64,000 bases of DNA from Streptococcus sp. F0442 (GCF_000314795.2 NZ_KB373314.1:802418-866417); one strand, 5' to 3'; counted from the first letter of the stretch, positions 17,745 through 27,170 are shown. Translations and numbers: made by a program. The notes: generated from the letters alone by a model not told the origin.

Positions 17745-18572
17745 TTATTCTTTAATATCTTTTGCTTCTGGTAGGTAAGAACCACCGAAGTATTTTTTAG
17801 ACAATTTTTCAAGGGTTCCATTGTCATAGAGTTCTTTGATGCGTTTGTTGACAAATTTTTGAAGGTCTTTATCCTCTTTTGCAATAATTGGATAAACATA
17901 AGGTTGTTGGTCGCTTGGAAGCTCGATAACCTTCAAGTTGTCATAGCCTTGATCACGAATGATGGTATCTACAGAAATCCGTTCGAAGATCTTGTAATCG
18001 GTACGACCATCCGCTAGATTGGCCATGATGGTTTGAATCGTTCCATCTGTGTATTGCAAGTCAGTTGGATTATCTGAATGTTTTTTATTGTAATCTTCTA
18101 ATTGTTTAGCAGTAGATGTTCCTTGAACAACTTCTGTTTTCTTGCCACCAATATCATCCAAAGATTTAATAGAAGAATCTTTTGGTACGACCAATACTAG
18201 TGGATTACGAGCATATGGATTTGGATAGAGGTATTTTTCTTCCCGCTCTTTTGAGTAGCTGATGTTGTTGGCACCGATTTGGAAACGGTCACTATCTAAG
18301 CCAGCAAAGACTGAAGACCACTCTGTCTTGTTAAAGTTCACTTCGTATTTATCTGAACCTTTAAAGATTTCACGCAATACTTCGATCTCATAACCAGTTA
18401 GCTTGCCGTCTTTTTCTTCATAAGAGAAGGGTTTGGTTGTTCCAACCGTCCCAACTTCAATGGTTTTCTTCCCACTGGCTGATTTGCCAGATGAACATGC
18501 TACTAAAGCACTGGTTGCAAGGACTGCAACTAATCCTAAAGCAGAATACTTAATCATTTTTTTTAGATTCAT
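17745..18572 (-). CDS. Amino acid ABC transporter substrate-binding lipoprotein (cystine-type)
   Basis: A 275-residue family 3 solute-binding lipoprotein. The signal peptide carries the lipobox LVAC with the cysteine at residue 26. The segment [20 protein letters not shown] followed by a two-lobe fold is typical of polar amino acid and cystine receptors (TcyA type; pneumococcal SP_0148). No permease or ATPase for it lies nearby, so it must use another system. The CmbR-type box upstream supports a sulfur amino acid such as cystine as ligand. It is the first gene of the methionine operon. Confidence 0.88.
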   Translation of the reverse strand: MNLKKMIKYSALGLVAVLATSALVACSSGKSASGKKTIEVGTVGTTKPFSYEEKDGKLTGYEIEVLREIFKGSDKYEVNFNKTEWSSVFAGLDSDRFQIGANNISYSKEREEKYLYPNPYARNPLVLVVPKDSSIKSLDDIGGKKTEVVQGTSTAKQLEDYNKKHSDNPTDLQYTDGTIQTIMANLADGRTDYKIFERISVDTIIRDQGYDNLKVIELPSDQQPYVYPIIAKEDKDLQKFVNKRIKELYDNGTLEKLSKKYFGGSYLPEAKDIKE

Positions 18573-18608
18573 AGGATCTCCTTTTTGGTTTCAGGCACAT
18601 AAAACACC

Positions 18609-18637
18609 ATTTTAAAAGTATTTTTTTATTTTATCAA
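18609..18637 (-). promoter_or_regulatory. Promoter of the sulfur amino acid operon
   Basis: On the minus strand TTGATA and TAAAAT are separated by 17 bases, with transcription expected to start near 18602, about 30 bases before the first ATG. Confidence 0.7.
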
Positions 18638-18676
18638 AAAAGCATTCACTTGCCTAATATATATTTTTTATGGAGG

Positions 18677-18695
18677 TGATAGTTTTTCTTTATCA
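18677..18695. promoter_or_regulatory. CmbR/CysR-type operator upstream of the sulfur amino acid operon
   Basis: The sequence is TGATA, nine bases, TATCA, a precise match to the core of the box described for the LysR-type regulator CmbR of streptococci and lactococci. It lies about 40 bases upstream of the -35 element, a usual site for LysR-type activators. The third half-site sometimes found is not obvious. Confidence 0.65.
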
Positions 18696-18698
18696 CAC

Positions 18699-19838
18699 TT
18701 ATTTTTCTTTGAAATACCGCAATAAAGCTTGCGCATTTTCAACATAATAGGGAACCGACACCTGAAAGGCTGCATCATCGATGGTCATGTGATCATGATG
18801 GAGGTCTGGCGCATCCGGATCTCCATTTGAACCGATAAAGGCAAAGACTCCAGGAATTCGTTCTTGGTAAAAGGCGAAGTCTTCTCCAGCTGTAGATGGA
18901 TTTGCTGGAAGCACCTCAGCCAAGTCTTGTGAAGCTTCCCAAACGACTTTGGTCAATTCCTCATCATTAAAGGTAACAGGCGGGGTCACTCCCCACTCAA
19001 AAGCCACATCCACTTCCAGACTTTTTGCTATATGACGAATGATCGAAATAAAATGTTCCTTCAACTCTCTTTGCACACTCGGATTAAAGGAGCGAATCGT
19101 TCCTTCAAAATAGCCTGATTTTGGGAGTACATTCCAGGTTGAACCCACATCTAGATGCGTAATCGATAAAACAGCTGTTTCAAAGGGAGAAATGGTCCGT
19201 GAAATTAATAATTGTACATTCTGAACCATGGTTGTGACGGCTGTTACCGTATCAACTCCCAAATCCGGTCTCGCAGCATGGCTACTAACCCCTGTTACAG
19301 TGACCTTAAATTTCTCTACCCCTGCCATCATAGCTCCAGCATTCAAAGCAAGTTGTCCTGCTTTTAGCTGAGGCATATTATGAAAACCAATAATTCCTTG
19401 AACATCCTCCAACAGTCCTGTTGCTAGAACATCAGAAGCACCTTCTGAAATTTCTTCTGCCGGTTGAAAGATCAAGCGTATTGTTCCTTCCAGCTGGTCT
19501 TCCTTTTCCTTGAGAAGAGCTGCTGCTCCTAGAAGACTGGTTTGATGAAAATCGTGACCACAAGCATGCATGACACCCGGATGTTGACTTTGGTAGGGAA
19601 GATTCGTTTGTTCCAAAATCGGAAGGGCGTCGATATCTGCACGTAGCGCCACCACTGGTTGGCCGGACCCAATTTCTGCAATCAGACCAGTTTTTAACCC
19701 ACTCTCTAAAATACGAATCCCCAACTCTTCCAAACGTTCCCTTAGAAAGGCGGTTGTCTGGTATTCTTGACCAGACAATTCAGGGTGTTGGTGGATATAG
19801 TGGCGAATCTCTGCTAACTCTTCATAAGAAAAAGACAC
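18699..19838 (-). CDS. M20D family amidohydrolase (N-acyl amino acid or acetyl-diaminopimelate deacylase type)
   Basis: A 379-residue metal-dependent amidohydrolase. Metal-binding motifs are HACGHDFHQT near residue 95 and EEISEGA, with a C-terminal GEDFAFYQE and HHDHM. The family includes aminoacylases, hippurate hydrolases, IAA-amino acid hydrolases and acetyl-diaminopimelate deacetylases. The MtaR-type box upstream and the neighbouring methionine locus favour release of methionine or cysteine from N-acyl or conjugated forms. The start is a GTG at 19838 with AAGGAG upstream; an ATG in the same leader is out of frame. Confidence 0.88.
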   Translation of the reverse strand: MSFSYEELAEIRHYIHQHPELSGQEYQTTAFLRERLEELGIRILESGLKTGLIAEIGSGQPVVALRADIDALPILEQTNLPYQSQHPGVMHACGHDFHQTSLLGAAALLKEKEDQLEGTIRLIFQPAEEISEGASDVLATGLLEDVQGIIGFHNMPQLKAGQLALNAGAMMAGVEKFKVTVTGVSSHAARPDLGVDTVTAVTTMVQNVQLLISRTISPFETAVLSITHLDVGSTWNVLPKSGYFEGTIRSFNPSVQRELKEHFISIIRHIAKSLEVDVAFEWGVTPPVTFNDEELTKVVWEASQDLAEVLPANPSTAGEDFAFYQERIPGVFAFIGSNGDPDAPDLHHDHMTIDDAAFQVSVPYYVENAQALLRYFKEK

Positions 19839-19919
19839 AAGCCTTCATCTCCTTTCAAACTTAAAATTATTCTATCACTAATAGGTGTTTCCGTCTAATT
19901 CCTGTTTCTTGGGTTTTGA

Positions 19920-19936
19920 TATAGTTTCAAACTATA
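19920..19936. promoter_or_regulatory. MtaR/MetR-type box upstream of the M20D amidohydrolase
   Basis: TATAGTTTCAAACTATA is a perfect 17-base palindrome that matches the known consensus TATAGTTTNAAACTATA for the methionine regulator of streptococci. It lies about 80 bases upstream of the GTG start and just upstream of a likely promoter (TTAGAC, 18 bases, TAGAAT on the minus strand). Confidence 0.8.
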
Positions 19937-19940
19937 GATA

Positions 19941-19971
19941 AAAACACTCCTAGATTCACGTTCTAGGAGTG
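19941..19971 (-). terminator. Terminator after the DUF5105-type lipoprotein gene
   Basis: CACTCCTAGA pairs perfectly with TCTAGGAGTG around a seven-base loop, followed on the minus strand by five T. Confidence 0.9.
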
Positions 19972-19983
19972 CCAACTTCCGCA

Positions 19984-21072
19984 TTAAGAAAGATTTCCCT
20001 CGAATTTTTCCATAAAGCTATCACTATTATAGGCTTTTTCCACTTCCCATTTGCCATCTTTCTTAACAAAGGTCAACTGGTAGTCGTACCGATCCGGCGT
20101 CGTCAAGGGACGATCTGCAAGAGAAGCCATCATTTCCTCTCTATAGGCTTTGTTTTGAGCCTGATTGGCCTCAATGATACTCGAATAATCTTTCCGATGT
20201 TCTTGATAGAAGGTCTGCATGTGGTTTAAGATCGTCTTTTCCATGCTGACAGTCTCAGGATTTAGACTAATGACCACCTTGTCCGGGAGATATTGTTTAA
20301 CCTTATAGGTTAATTTAGCGCGCTTTGCATTTTCCTTTTCATAAGCATCGATAAACTGGGTCACTTCTTCTTCTGGGAATTGGTAATCATGCAATTGACG
20401 GGTAAAATCAGCTGCAAATTTTGCACGGAAATCACTGGCTTCCTTTTTCAAATCAGTTCCCAAAACAAAAGCATCATCCTTTTTGACCTTTCGTTGGCCA
20501 CTAAAGTAAACTTGATTGATGTATTCATCAGCTAGAAGGGTGGAAGCTTCCACCTTGTCCTCATATTGAGAAGAATCCACCGCAAATTTTAGAGGCTTCG
20601 TTTTTTTATCAGAGCTATAGGTTTTTCGTTCATACTGCACTTCGTATTTTTTGCCTTTTTCGACTGGAAAGACGATATAGCCGGTTAATTTTTTATCCTG
20701 GGCCAACTGATCACTCTTAAGCAATTGGAAGGCTTCCGTTTGGTCATAAATTCCTGACTGCAATTTGACCTTGTTATTCTCCGCATCGTAAATGGTGATA
20801 TCTGAATCTGACACGTTGATAGATTCTTTGGAAACATTCTTAAATTCTAATTGAAGGGCCAAATAAGTGCCGTCTTCTGAGTCATTGAGGACAGGCGGTT
20901 TAATGTATTGCCCTCCTTTTAGGCTCAGCTCTACTTGACCGTCAGATGCTGAGCTTTTTGCTGCTTTTTCCGTCTTTGATTGCTGCGAATTTGTCTTTTG
21001 AGCAGTGGTGCCACAAGCTGCTAGAGTCAAAGTCGCTACAGCAAATAGGATCCATTTAAAAATCTTTTTCAT
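19984..21072 (-). CDS. Surface lipoprotein with DUF5105-type domain
   Basis: A 362-residue lipoprotein. The signal peptide MKKIFKWILFAVATLTLAAC places the lipid-modified cysteine at residue 20. An N-terminal Ig-like part (about 50-170, with KNVSKESINVSDSDITIYD) resembles the DUF4352/DUF5105 type that often binds peptides or metals. The C-terminal half is mostly helical. Its function is unknown. I chose the ATG at 21072 because AAGGAG lies six bases upstream and the signal peptide begins there; a longer frame to 21120 has no support. It is a single-gene transcript. Confidence 0.85.
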   Translation of the reverse strand: MKKIFKWILFAVATLTLAACGTTAQKTNSQQSKTEKAAKSSASDGQVELSLKGGQYIKPPVLNDSEDGTYLALQLEFKNVSKESINVSDSDITIYDAENNKVKLQSGIYDQTEAFQLLKSDQLAQDKKLTGYIVFPVEKGKKYEVQYERKTYSSDKKTKPLKFAVDSSQYEDKVEASTLLADEYINQVYFSGQRKVKKDDAFVLGTDLKKEASDFRAKFAADFTRQLHDYQFPEEEVTQFIDAYEKENAKRAKLTYKVKQYLPDKVVISLNPETVSMEKTILNHMQTFYQEHRKDYSSIIEANQAQNKAYREEMMASLADRPLTTPDRYDYQLTFVKKDGKWEVEKAYNSDSFMEKFEGNLS

Positions 21073-21174
21073 CCTTATCTCCTTAAAAAAGTTTTGTTCT
21101 ATTTTAACATCTTTTTCCATCTATGTATACGCTATCTAGTGATATCTACCTCCACAAGGAACCCTGATCAGAAA

Positions 21175-21200
21175 AAGGCTGAGACTTCCGTCTCAACCTT
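21175..21200 (-). terminator. Terminator after the EamA transporter gene
   Basis: AAGGCTGAGAC pairs with GTCTCAACCTT with one mismatch around TTCC, followed on the minus strand by TTTTTC. Confidence 0.8.
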
Positions 21201-21235
21201 CTGATTTCTATAATAAGGATCCTTTTCGGCCTTCT

Positions 21236-22147
21236 TTACAAGATTCCTTTTTCTTTTTGAATCAAGAGATCCTTGAGGGAGATCAAGAGAACAGCTAGAA
21301 GAATCATGGCCATTCCAATCACATCAACCATAAAAAAATGCTCCTTCATAATGACAAAGGCAAAGAATACTGCCGAAATAGGCTCAAAGGAAGCCAGCAA
21401 ACTTCCTTTAACGGCTCCGACCAAAGAGGTGCCTTTCAAAAAAGCTGTATAGGCAAAAATCGTCCCAATAACCACCAAGCCAAAAAGGGCCATCCAGGTA
21501 TCGAGTCTGTAGTTTCCAGAAGAAGAGAGAAGGCCACTAAAAGGGAGCATTAGGATTCCTGGAATCGCCATCCCAACTCCAATCACCAGCATACTTCCCC
21601 ATTTTTGAATCAAGTTCAGAGGTAGAATGATATAAAGGGCATAGGCAAAGGCAGACACCACTCCCCAAGCTAAACCTTTGGGATTGATGGCCAGGTGGTT
21701 GAGCTGACCATGTGTTGCAATTAAGAATGTGCCTCCAATCGCTAAAAGCATCGAAACTACTTCCGCTAGTGTAGGGGCCACCCTATCCTTGACACAGGTA
21801 TAGGCTAAAATTCCCACTGGACAGAGATACTGTAACACCGTAGCTGTCCCAGCATTGGATTCAGCAATCGCCTCTAAATAGGTCAGCTGAGTCAATAACA
21901 ATCCTAAAAAGGCAAAAACAAGGAGGGGAAGGTAGGAAGATTTATCTTTGACAAAGGCCAAAAACTTCTCCTTGTCTGCAACGTAGGAAAGAATAATGAG
22001 GATAATACCAGAAAACAGCAAACGAAGATTTGTTAACCCAATAGCCGAAAATCCATGAACCATTAAATATTGCCCGCTAACTCCGGATAGTCCCCAAGCA
22101 ATTCCCGCTATTAAAGTAATCAGAGTCCCTTTTAGAGTTGTAGACAT
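21236..22147 (-). CDS. EamA/DMT family transporter
   Basis: A 303-residue membrane protein with ten predicted helices in two EamA repeats (about residues 5-140 and 155-290). The first repeat starts with LKGTLITLIAGIAWGLSGVSGQYL and the second with KGLAWGVVSAFAYALYIIL. These drug/metabolite exporters move amino acids, nucleotide-sugars or other small molecules; the substrate is unknown. GGAGG lies four bases before the ATG. It has its own terminator. Confidence 0.9.
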   Translation of the reverse strand: MSTTLKGTLITLIAGIAWGLSGVSGQYLMVHGFSAIGLTNLRLLFSGIILIILSYVADKEKFLAFVKDKSSYLPLLVFAFLGLLLTQLTYLEAIAESNAGTATVLQYLCPVGILAYTCVKDRVAPTLAEVVSMLLAIGGTFLIATHGQLNHLAINPKGLAWGVVSAFAYALYIILPLNLIQKWGSMLVIGVGMAIPGILMLPFSGLLSSSGNYRLDTWMALFGLVVIGTIFAYTAFLKGTSLVGAVKGSLLASFEPISAVFFAFVIMKEHFFMVDVIGMAMILLAVLLISLKDLLIQKEKGIL

Positions 22148-22191
22148 ACTGCCTCCACAAATATTTTTTACATCCTAATTGTAACATAAAA

Positions 22192-22211
22192 ATCAGCCCA
22201 AATGGGCTGAT
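22192..22211 (-). terminator. Terminator after the pullulanase gene
   Basis: ATCAGCCC pairs with GGGCTGAT around AAAT, followed on the minus strand by five T. Confidence 0.85.
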
Positions 22212-22258
22212 TTACTGTAGGTTTTAAAAAGTATTTTTAAGGCCCAATATAGAAGATT

Positions 22259-25200
22259 TTAATCTTCTTTTCTCCCCTTCTTTTTCATTCCAAATCCGAG
22301 ACTGCCTAAGAGAAGAAGCCCAGCCAGGCTAGTAAGGTTGGAACTGGTTTCTCCTGTTGCAGGAAGCGAGCGAGAAGGACTTGTTTCTTCTCCATGTTCA
22401 ACTGACCCGGAGTCAGGATGAGGAGCTAAAACTTGAACCTCTGTCTCCCCTTTCTTTTGAGCAAGGAGTTGTGGCGTCGGTTTAGCAGTTTGTGAAGGAA
22501 GGACTTTGTCTGGAGATGGAGTTGCCGGTGTATGGTATTCAGGTCGATCCGAAAGTGCTGGATTTTCAGCTTCTTCCTTAGTAGACAAACGCAAGACAGT
22601 TGCTGTCAAAGCATCCAGTCGAAGTCCTTTTTCTGTCCAAGAGATTCCTTTTGGATCAGTTAGATTGCTAATACCTGCGCGTTCCCCATCCACTAGAACA
22701 TCCGCATTTCTAAAGCGTTCTAGGTCAGTTCCTAGAGCAAAGTCACGCGCCTTAGTATCTGCATTGACCAACACCAAGTATACTTCCCCATTGCTTGCAG
22801 TGATTTGGTAGCCAATCACCTGATCCTCTTCTTCGACTCCATTCTCACCTGGAATCGTCAAGAGCTTGACGCGACTCTTCACTTCATCCATATTATCCAT
22901 CCGGAAGGCATCTGTTGACTTACGAAGGGCAATCAATCCTTTGGTGAAGGCGCGAGAGCGCGTATTCTCTGGATAGAGGGCTTCATTGGTTGCTTTTCCC
23001 CAATCAAAGTGGTTGATGGCATCACTTGAGTCATAGGAATCATGGATAAAGTAAGGGTAGTCAAATGGTTTTCCATTTTCATCGACCAACAAATGAGATT
23101 TGTTTGGAACCTTGTCATCGGAAACAGGCGTGCGGTAAGCTGGATCCTTGAACTGCTTGGTCCGACCATATTCTTGACCAGAATGAAGGAACGGTGTTCC
23201 TTGAGCTGTCAAGACAAGCAGATTTCCGAGACGCAAGCGACGATGAATCTCTGCATTATTGGCTGGGATGCTAGGGTCCTTCTTGATCGACTGAGCGATA
23301 ATATCAAAGAGGGTCAAGTTATCATGGGCTGCAATGTATTGGATAACATCACCTGGACTATCTGCCTCAAAGTTGGTTGGTTGTGCGATGAGATTCTTAA
23401 AGATAGTCGCAATTTTCCGTTTTCCATTGGTGATAAAGGAAGGTTGTCCCTCATTTGGATAGCCAGATTTTAGATTGTTTCGAACATCATCCGAGAATAC
23501 GGCAACGGTATCTGTTTTCTTCATCCAGGATTGGTCTGCTGGTTGTACAGGACTGTTTTCATCACCTGCATAGGTCACCCAGCCTTCTCCCAACATGATG
23601 AGATTTGGGTTGAGTGCACGGGCCGCCTTATAAGCTTCTTCGATCGAGGCCGCATCATGGTCTCCCATCATGTCAAATCGGAAACCATCCACCTTATATG
23701 TATCCACTAAATACTTGATCGAATCGACCAAGACCCGTTTGGACATGTAGTGGGTTGTTCCCAAGCGTCCACCACCAAAGCTTGTCCTAGGCGTACCGTC
23801 CGCATCCATGAAATGATAGTAATTCGGCTCGATATCCTCAAAGATGTCCACATTAGCTGTGTGGTTATAGACAACGTCTAGTACCACTCCCATTCCACGT
23901 TTGTGGATTTCATTGACCAAATTCTTGAATTCTTCAATCCGTTTTTGAGGATTGCTTGGATCTGTTGAATACATCCCTGACAAGGCGAAGTAGTTCTGTG
24001 GATCATAGCCCCAGTTGTAGTTGCTATTGCTTGATGTATACTCTAACAAGCGCTCGCTATTTTTTAATTCATTGACATGGTAATAAGACAGAACTGGTAA
24101 GAGTTGAACGTGCGTTACACCAAGATCTTTGAGGTAATCCAATTTTTCAACAAAGGAAGCAAAGGTCCCAAACTGGCTCTTAAGCTCTGACGCCAAAGCC
24201 GGATCAGAAGTGAAGTCGCGGACATGGGCTTCATAGATGATGGCATCTTCCCGTTTCTTGAAGTTTGGAATGGACGCATAGGTTAAGTCACTCGGACCTA
24301 ATTTACTTGGATCTACAAAGGCTGCTTTAGCTACCTTATGGACATCATCTGTCTTGGCCAATTCACTATTCCAAGCTGCTAACGATTTGGCATAAGGATC
24401 AAGGACTGTGAAGGTTTTCCCTTGGCGTTCAATTTCATACTGGTAGAAATAGCCCGTATAATCTTGGATATCCAGCCCTGAATCAGCAGAAAGGGTCTGC
24501 TTCCAAGTACCTCTCTCCCCTTTTTCTAAAGCCACACGGCCAACTAGTTTTTCAGAATCATTCTTATCATAGACGACAACGGATACTTTATCCGCACTTG
24601 GTGACCAGAGGGTGAGATCAACCTTCTTCCCTGCTTCATGAAGATGAGCTCCGAGAGTTCCATCATAGCTATAAGCTTCATCCTTGAGGCGCCAGTTCAT
24701 TTTGGTTGTAAAGCGGTCATTGTCGTATTGAACCGTATAGGATTGATCAACCTGAGAGAAATCCCCTGTATAGGTTACTTTCTTCCCTGCTTCATCTAAA
24801 AGAAGGTCCGAGATGGTAACTGAATTGCCCTGAGCATCCGTGATCTTGGTCCGCTTGAGCAATTCTTCTTTCTGTGCTCCCGCCAAGGTCGAGAAGCTGG
24901 CTTCAATTTTTTCTTTTCCGACATGTTGGGCACCTGTCATACGGATATCGTTGACATAGTATGGGTTAGTGTAAACAGTCGGATCATCGTCCCGTAAGAA
25001 AATCTGGCTATGGTTCTTCAAATCAGCAAATTTATAATCTTCTTGTCGAATTTTCACATCGTCTCCAGACTTGCTCTCGTCCAATAATAAGAAACCAAAT
25101 TCTTTTGCAGCTTCCTTTAGGGGGATATCGATGTAACGACCATATTTCCCTGTCGCTGTAAAATCTGTCCCATCCGGCCAAGCAGCACTGCTCGGATTCT

Positions 25201-25957
25201 CTACATCACCCCAATACCAGAGAGATTTTTTGTCATAGTTGCCATCTGTCCGGTAGTAATTCACTCTGACAGTCCCCTCTGCTTGAGGCTGATAAGAATA
25301 GACTTTAAATTTGTCGTCCAACCAAGCTTCATTCATTTTTGGCGAGAGCAATTCAATGGACTTGTCGCCTGTGATATTCTCCCCTTTAACATTGTTGATG
25401 AGGAAACTAATCTTCTTCGCCTGCTCATTTTTGAGCTTGACATCTAGATAATAGCCGTAGTCATCCGTCTTAGCGTCCTTAAAGGATTGGGCACCTGTCG
25501 GCCAGTTTTCCGATGGTTTTTCAACATCATCCCAGGTCCAGAGACCTTGCGTTTCCTTGTTTTCTTCTGGTAGCTTTTTCACGTGAATCCGGATAGTCTG
25601 ATCAGCAATTGGCTCCTCTGCCTTCTCAGTCTTCTGAGTTGCCACTCCTTCAGTGAGTGCACTTACATTTTCAGACGTTTTGACACTTTCATCCGCTACT
25701 TTTGGGGTTTCACTTGTCTCAGTGTTCGCAGCTGGTTTCGCATCAGATGAAGAAGTACTTGCTTCATTAGACGGGGCTGTCACCACTTCCGAAGCTGGTG
25801 CGGGGGTATTGACTACCTCATCCGCACTGACCGAACCAGCAAAAGCTGTTAAGAGAGCCAAACTCGTCGCAATCGCCACCGAACCAACGCCATTTTTCAA
25901 TCGACGAATCGCATAGACGACTTGTTTATCGCCTGTCACAGAAGAATTCTGTTTCAT
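22259..25957 (-). CDS. pulA: Cell-wall-anchored pullulanase (SpuA/PulA type)
   Basis: A 1232-residue surface enzyme that splits alpha-1,6 bonds in pullulan and glycogen-like glucans. It has a YSIRK-like signal (VVYAIRRLKNGVGSVAIA), a low-complexity Ser/Thr/Ala-rich region, two CBM41 starch-binding modules (about 121-225 and 226-340, marked by LWTWDDVEKPSENWP and LWYWGDVENPSSAAWP), an N-terminal early-set domain, and a GH13 barrel with YNWGYDP, the nucleophile in FRFDMMGDHD and the acid in MLGEGW. An LPATG sorting signal, hydrophobic stretch and basic tail end the protein. A cre-like site covers its -35 element, so it is likely catabolite-repressed. Confidence 0.96.
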   Translation of the reverse strand: MKQNSSVTGDKQVVYAIRRLKNGVGSVAIATSLALLTAFAGSVSADEVVNTPAPASEVVTAPSNEASTSSSDAKPAANTETSETPKVADESVKTSENVSALTEGVATQKTEKAEEPIADQTIRIHVKKLPEENKETQGLWTWDDVEKPSENWPTGAQSFKDAKTDDYGYYLDVKLKNEQAKKISFLINNVKGENITGDKSIELLSPKMNEAWLDDKFKVYSYQPQAEGTVRVNYYRTDGNYDKKSLWYWGDVENPSSAAWPDGTDFTATGKYGRYIDIPLKEAAKEFGFLLLDESKSGDDVKIRQEDYKFADLKNHSQIFLRDDDPTVYTNPYYVNDIRMTGAQHVGKEKIEASFSTLAGAQKEELLKRTKITDAQGNSVTISDLLLDEAGKKVTYTGDFSQVDQSYTVQYDNDRFTTKMNWRLKDEAYSYDGTLGAHLHEAGKKVDLTLWSPSADKVSVVVYDKNDSEKLVGRVALEKGERGTWKQTLSADSGLDIQDYTGYFYQYEIERQGKTFTVLDPYAKSLAAWNSELAKTDDVHKVAKAAFVDPSKLGPSDLTYASIPNFKKREDAIIYEAHVRDFTSDPALASELKSQFGTFASFVEKLDYLKDLGVTHVQLLPVLSYYHVNELKNSERLLEYTSSNSNYNWGYDPQNYFALSGMYSTDPSNPQKRIEEFKNLVNEIHKRGMGVVLDVVYNHTANVDIFEDIEPNYYHFMDADGTPRTSFGGGRLGTTHYMSKRVLVDSIKYLVDTYKVDGFRFDMMGDHDAASIEEAYKAARALNPNLIMLGEGWVTYAGDENSPVQPADQSWMKKTDTVAVFSDDVRNNLKSGYPNEGQPSFITNGKRKIATIFKNLIAQPTNFEADSPGDVIQYIAAHDNLTLFDIIAQSIKKDPSIPANNAEIHRRLRLGNLLVLTAQGTPFLHSGQEYGRTKQFKDPAYRTPVSDDKVPNKSHLLVDENGKPFDYPYFIHDSYDSSDAINHFDWGKATNEALYPENTRSRAFTKGLIALRKSTDAFRMDNMDEVKSRVKLLTIPGENGVEEEDQVIGYQITASNGEVYLVLVNADTKARDFALGTDLERFRNADVLVDGERAGISNLTDPKGISWTEKGLRLDALTATVLRLSTKEEAENPALSDRPEYHTPATPSPDKVLPSQTAKPTPQLLAQKKGETEVQVLAPHPDSGSVEHGEETSPSRSLPATGETSSNLTSLAGLLLLGSLGFGMKKKGRKED

Positions 25958-25994
25958 ATCTATTCTATCTCCTTAAAATAATTAGTGTTCAACC

Positions 25995-26032
25995 AGTATA
26001 GCATGTAAAAATTATTTATGCAAGCGTTTTCG
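25995..26032 (-). promoter_or_regulatory. Pullulanase promoter with overlapping cre-like site
   Basis: On the minus strand TTGCAT and TATACT are separated by 17 bases. ATGCAAGCGTTTTCG at 26018-26032 fits the cre consensus with one mismatch and covers the -35 element, a position that predicts repression by CcpA. A MalR-type operator of similar sequence is the alternative. Confidence 0.65.
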
Positions 26033-26087
26033 TAAAAAATCATACCTTCCTTTTATCTTTTTTGGAAGCAATGAAGATCATAAAAAA

Positions 26088-26107
26088 ACCAGTCCACATG
26101 GACTGGT
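26088..26107 (-). terminator. Terminator after the butanediol dehydrogenase gene
   Basis: ACCAGTCC pairs with GGACTGGT around ACAT, followed on the minus strand by a run of seven T. Confidence 0.9.
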
Positions 26108-26129
26108 CTAATTCCGTTTAGATGGTGAA

Positions 26130-27170
26130 TTATGGCTCAACCAAAATCTTGATTTGGGCTTTATCTTGTGTTAATTCAACAAATCCTTCTTCAACGATAT
26201 TTTCCAATTTAATTTTCTTGGTCACTAATTTCTCAGCAGAGAAATAACCTTGTTCCATCAGTTCCAACACTTTAGGGAAGATATGACGGTAGGCAATAAT
26301 TCCTTTGAGAGATTTTTCTTGGATAGCAAATTCATTTGGATTGATGCTGGCTTCACGTTCCCAGATAGATACGACCATACATTCCCCTGCCTTATGAACA
26401 GCTGCAAGGGCTTGACCTAAAACAACTGGAACCCCAGTAACTTCATAAGAAACATCTGCTCCACCACCTGTTAAACGATGGATGGCTTCGACGACTGTCT
26501 CACCTTCTTCTGGGCGAACCACAATCGCTCCCAATTCTTCCGCTTTCGCTTGGCGTTCAGGAGATAATTCAACCGCATAGATTTTTGATGCTCCTGCTGC
26601 ACGAAGGGCTTCAACAATCAAAAGACCGATTGGGCCTAAACCAAAGATAACGGCTGTATCCCCAGTTTTCAAAGCAGATTGACGAACTGCATAAACGGCA
26701 ACAGCAGCAGGTTCTGTAAGAGCGGCTTGTTCATAGCTCAAGCTATCTGGAATCACATGCACAAGATCACCATCAAGCACACAATACTTCGCAAAACCAC
26801 CATCTGCTGCTAAACCAACAAAGTTCAAGTTTGGATCAAGGTTGTAGTCACCGATTAAGTTATGTTTTGCCAAAATTGGTTCAATCGTCACACGATCCCC
26901 AACTTTGACACGAGTCACATCGCTTCCAACCTCAACAATTTCTCCAGCAAACTCGTGACCGAGGGTAACGGGTGCTTTTTGACCAGAATAAACATGCTCT
27001 TCTGTTGGAATGAAGATTGGCCCATCCAAGTATTCATGCAAGTCTGTTCCACAGATTCCCGTGAATTTGACCGCAACCTTTACTTGATGAGGTTGTACTT
27101 TAGGGACTTCCACTTCCTCGATACGAACGTCCTTCTTGCCATGCCAGCGAGCAGCTTTCATTGTTTCCAT
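26130..27170 (-). CDS. bdhA: 2,3-butanediol dehydrogenase (zinc-dependent alcohol dehydrogenase family)
   Basis: A 346-residue medium-chain dehydrogenase very like Bacillus BdhA. CGTDLHEYLDGP carries the catalytic zinc cysteine, GHEFAGEIVEVG the zinc histidine and glutamate, and GLGPIGLL the Rossmann NAD-binding motif near residue 178. EVTGVP and VSIWERE are also conserved in BdhA. The enzyme interconverts acetoin (or diacetyl) and 2,3-butanediol and so reoxidises NADH. A Rex-like operator lies between the -35 and -10 elements of its promoter, which fits redox control. AGGAG is six bases before the ATG. Confidence 0.92.
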   Translation of the reverse strand: METMKAARWHGKKDVRIEEVEVPKVQPHQVKVAVKFTGICGTDLHEYLDGPIFIPTEEHVYSGQKAPVTLGHEFAGEIVEVGSDVTRVKVGDRVTIEPILAKHNLIGDYNLDPNLNFVGLAADGGFAKYCVLDGDLVHVIPDSLSYEQAALTEPAAVAVYAVRQSALKTGDTAVIFGLGPIGLLIVEALRAAGASKIYAVELSPERQAKAEELGAIVVRPEEGETVVEAIHRLTGGGADVSYEVTGVPVVLGQALAAVHKAGECMVVSIWEREASINPNEFAIQEKSLKGIIAYRHIFPKVLELMEQGYFSAEKLVTKKIKLENIVEEGFVELTQDKAQIKILVEP

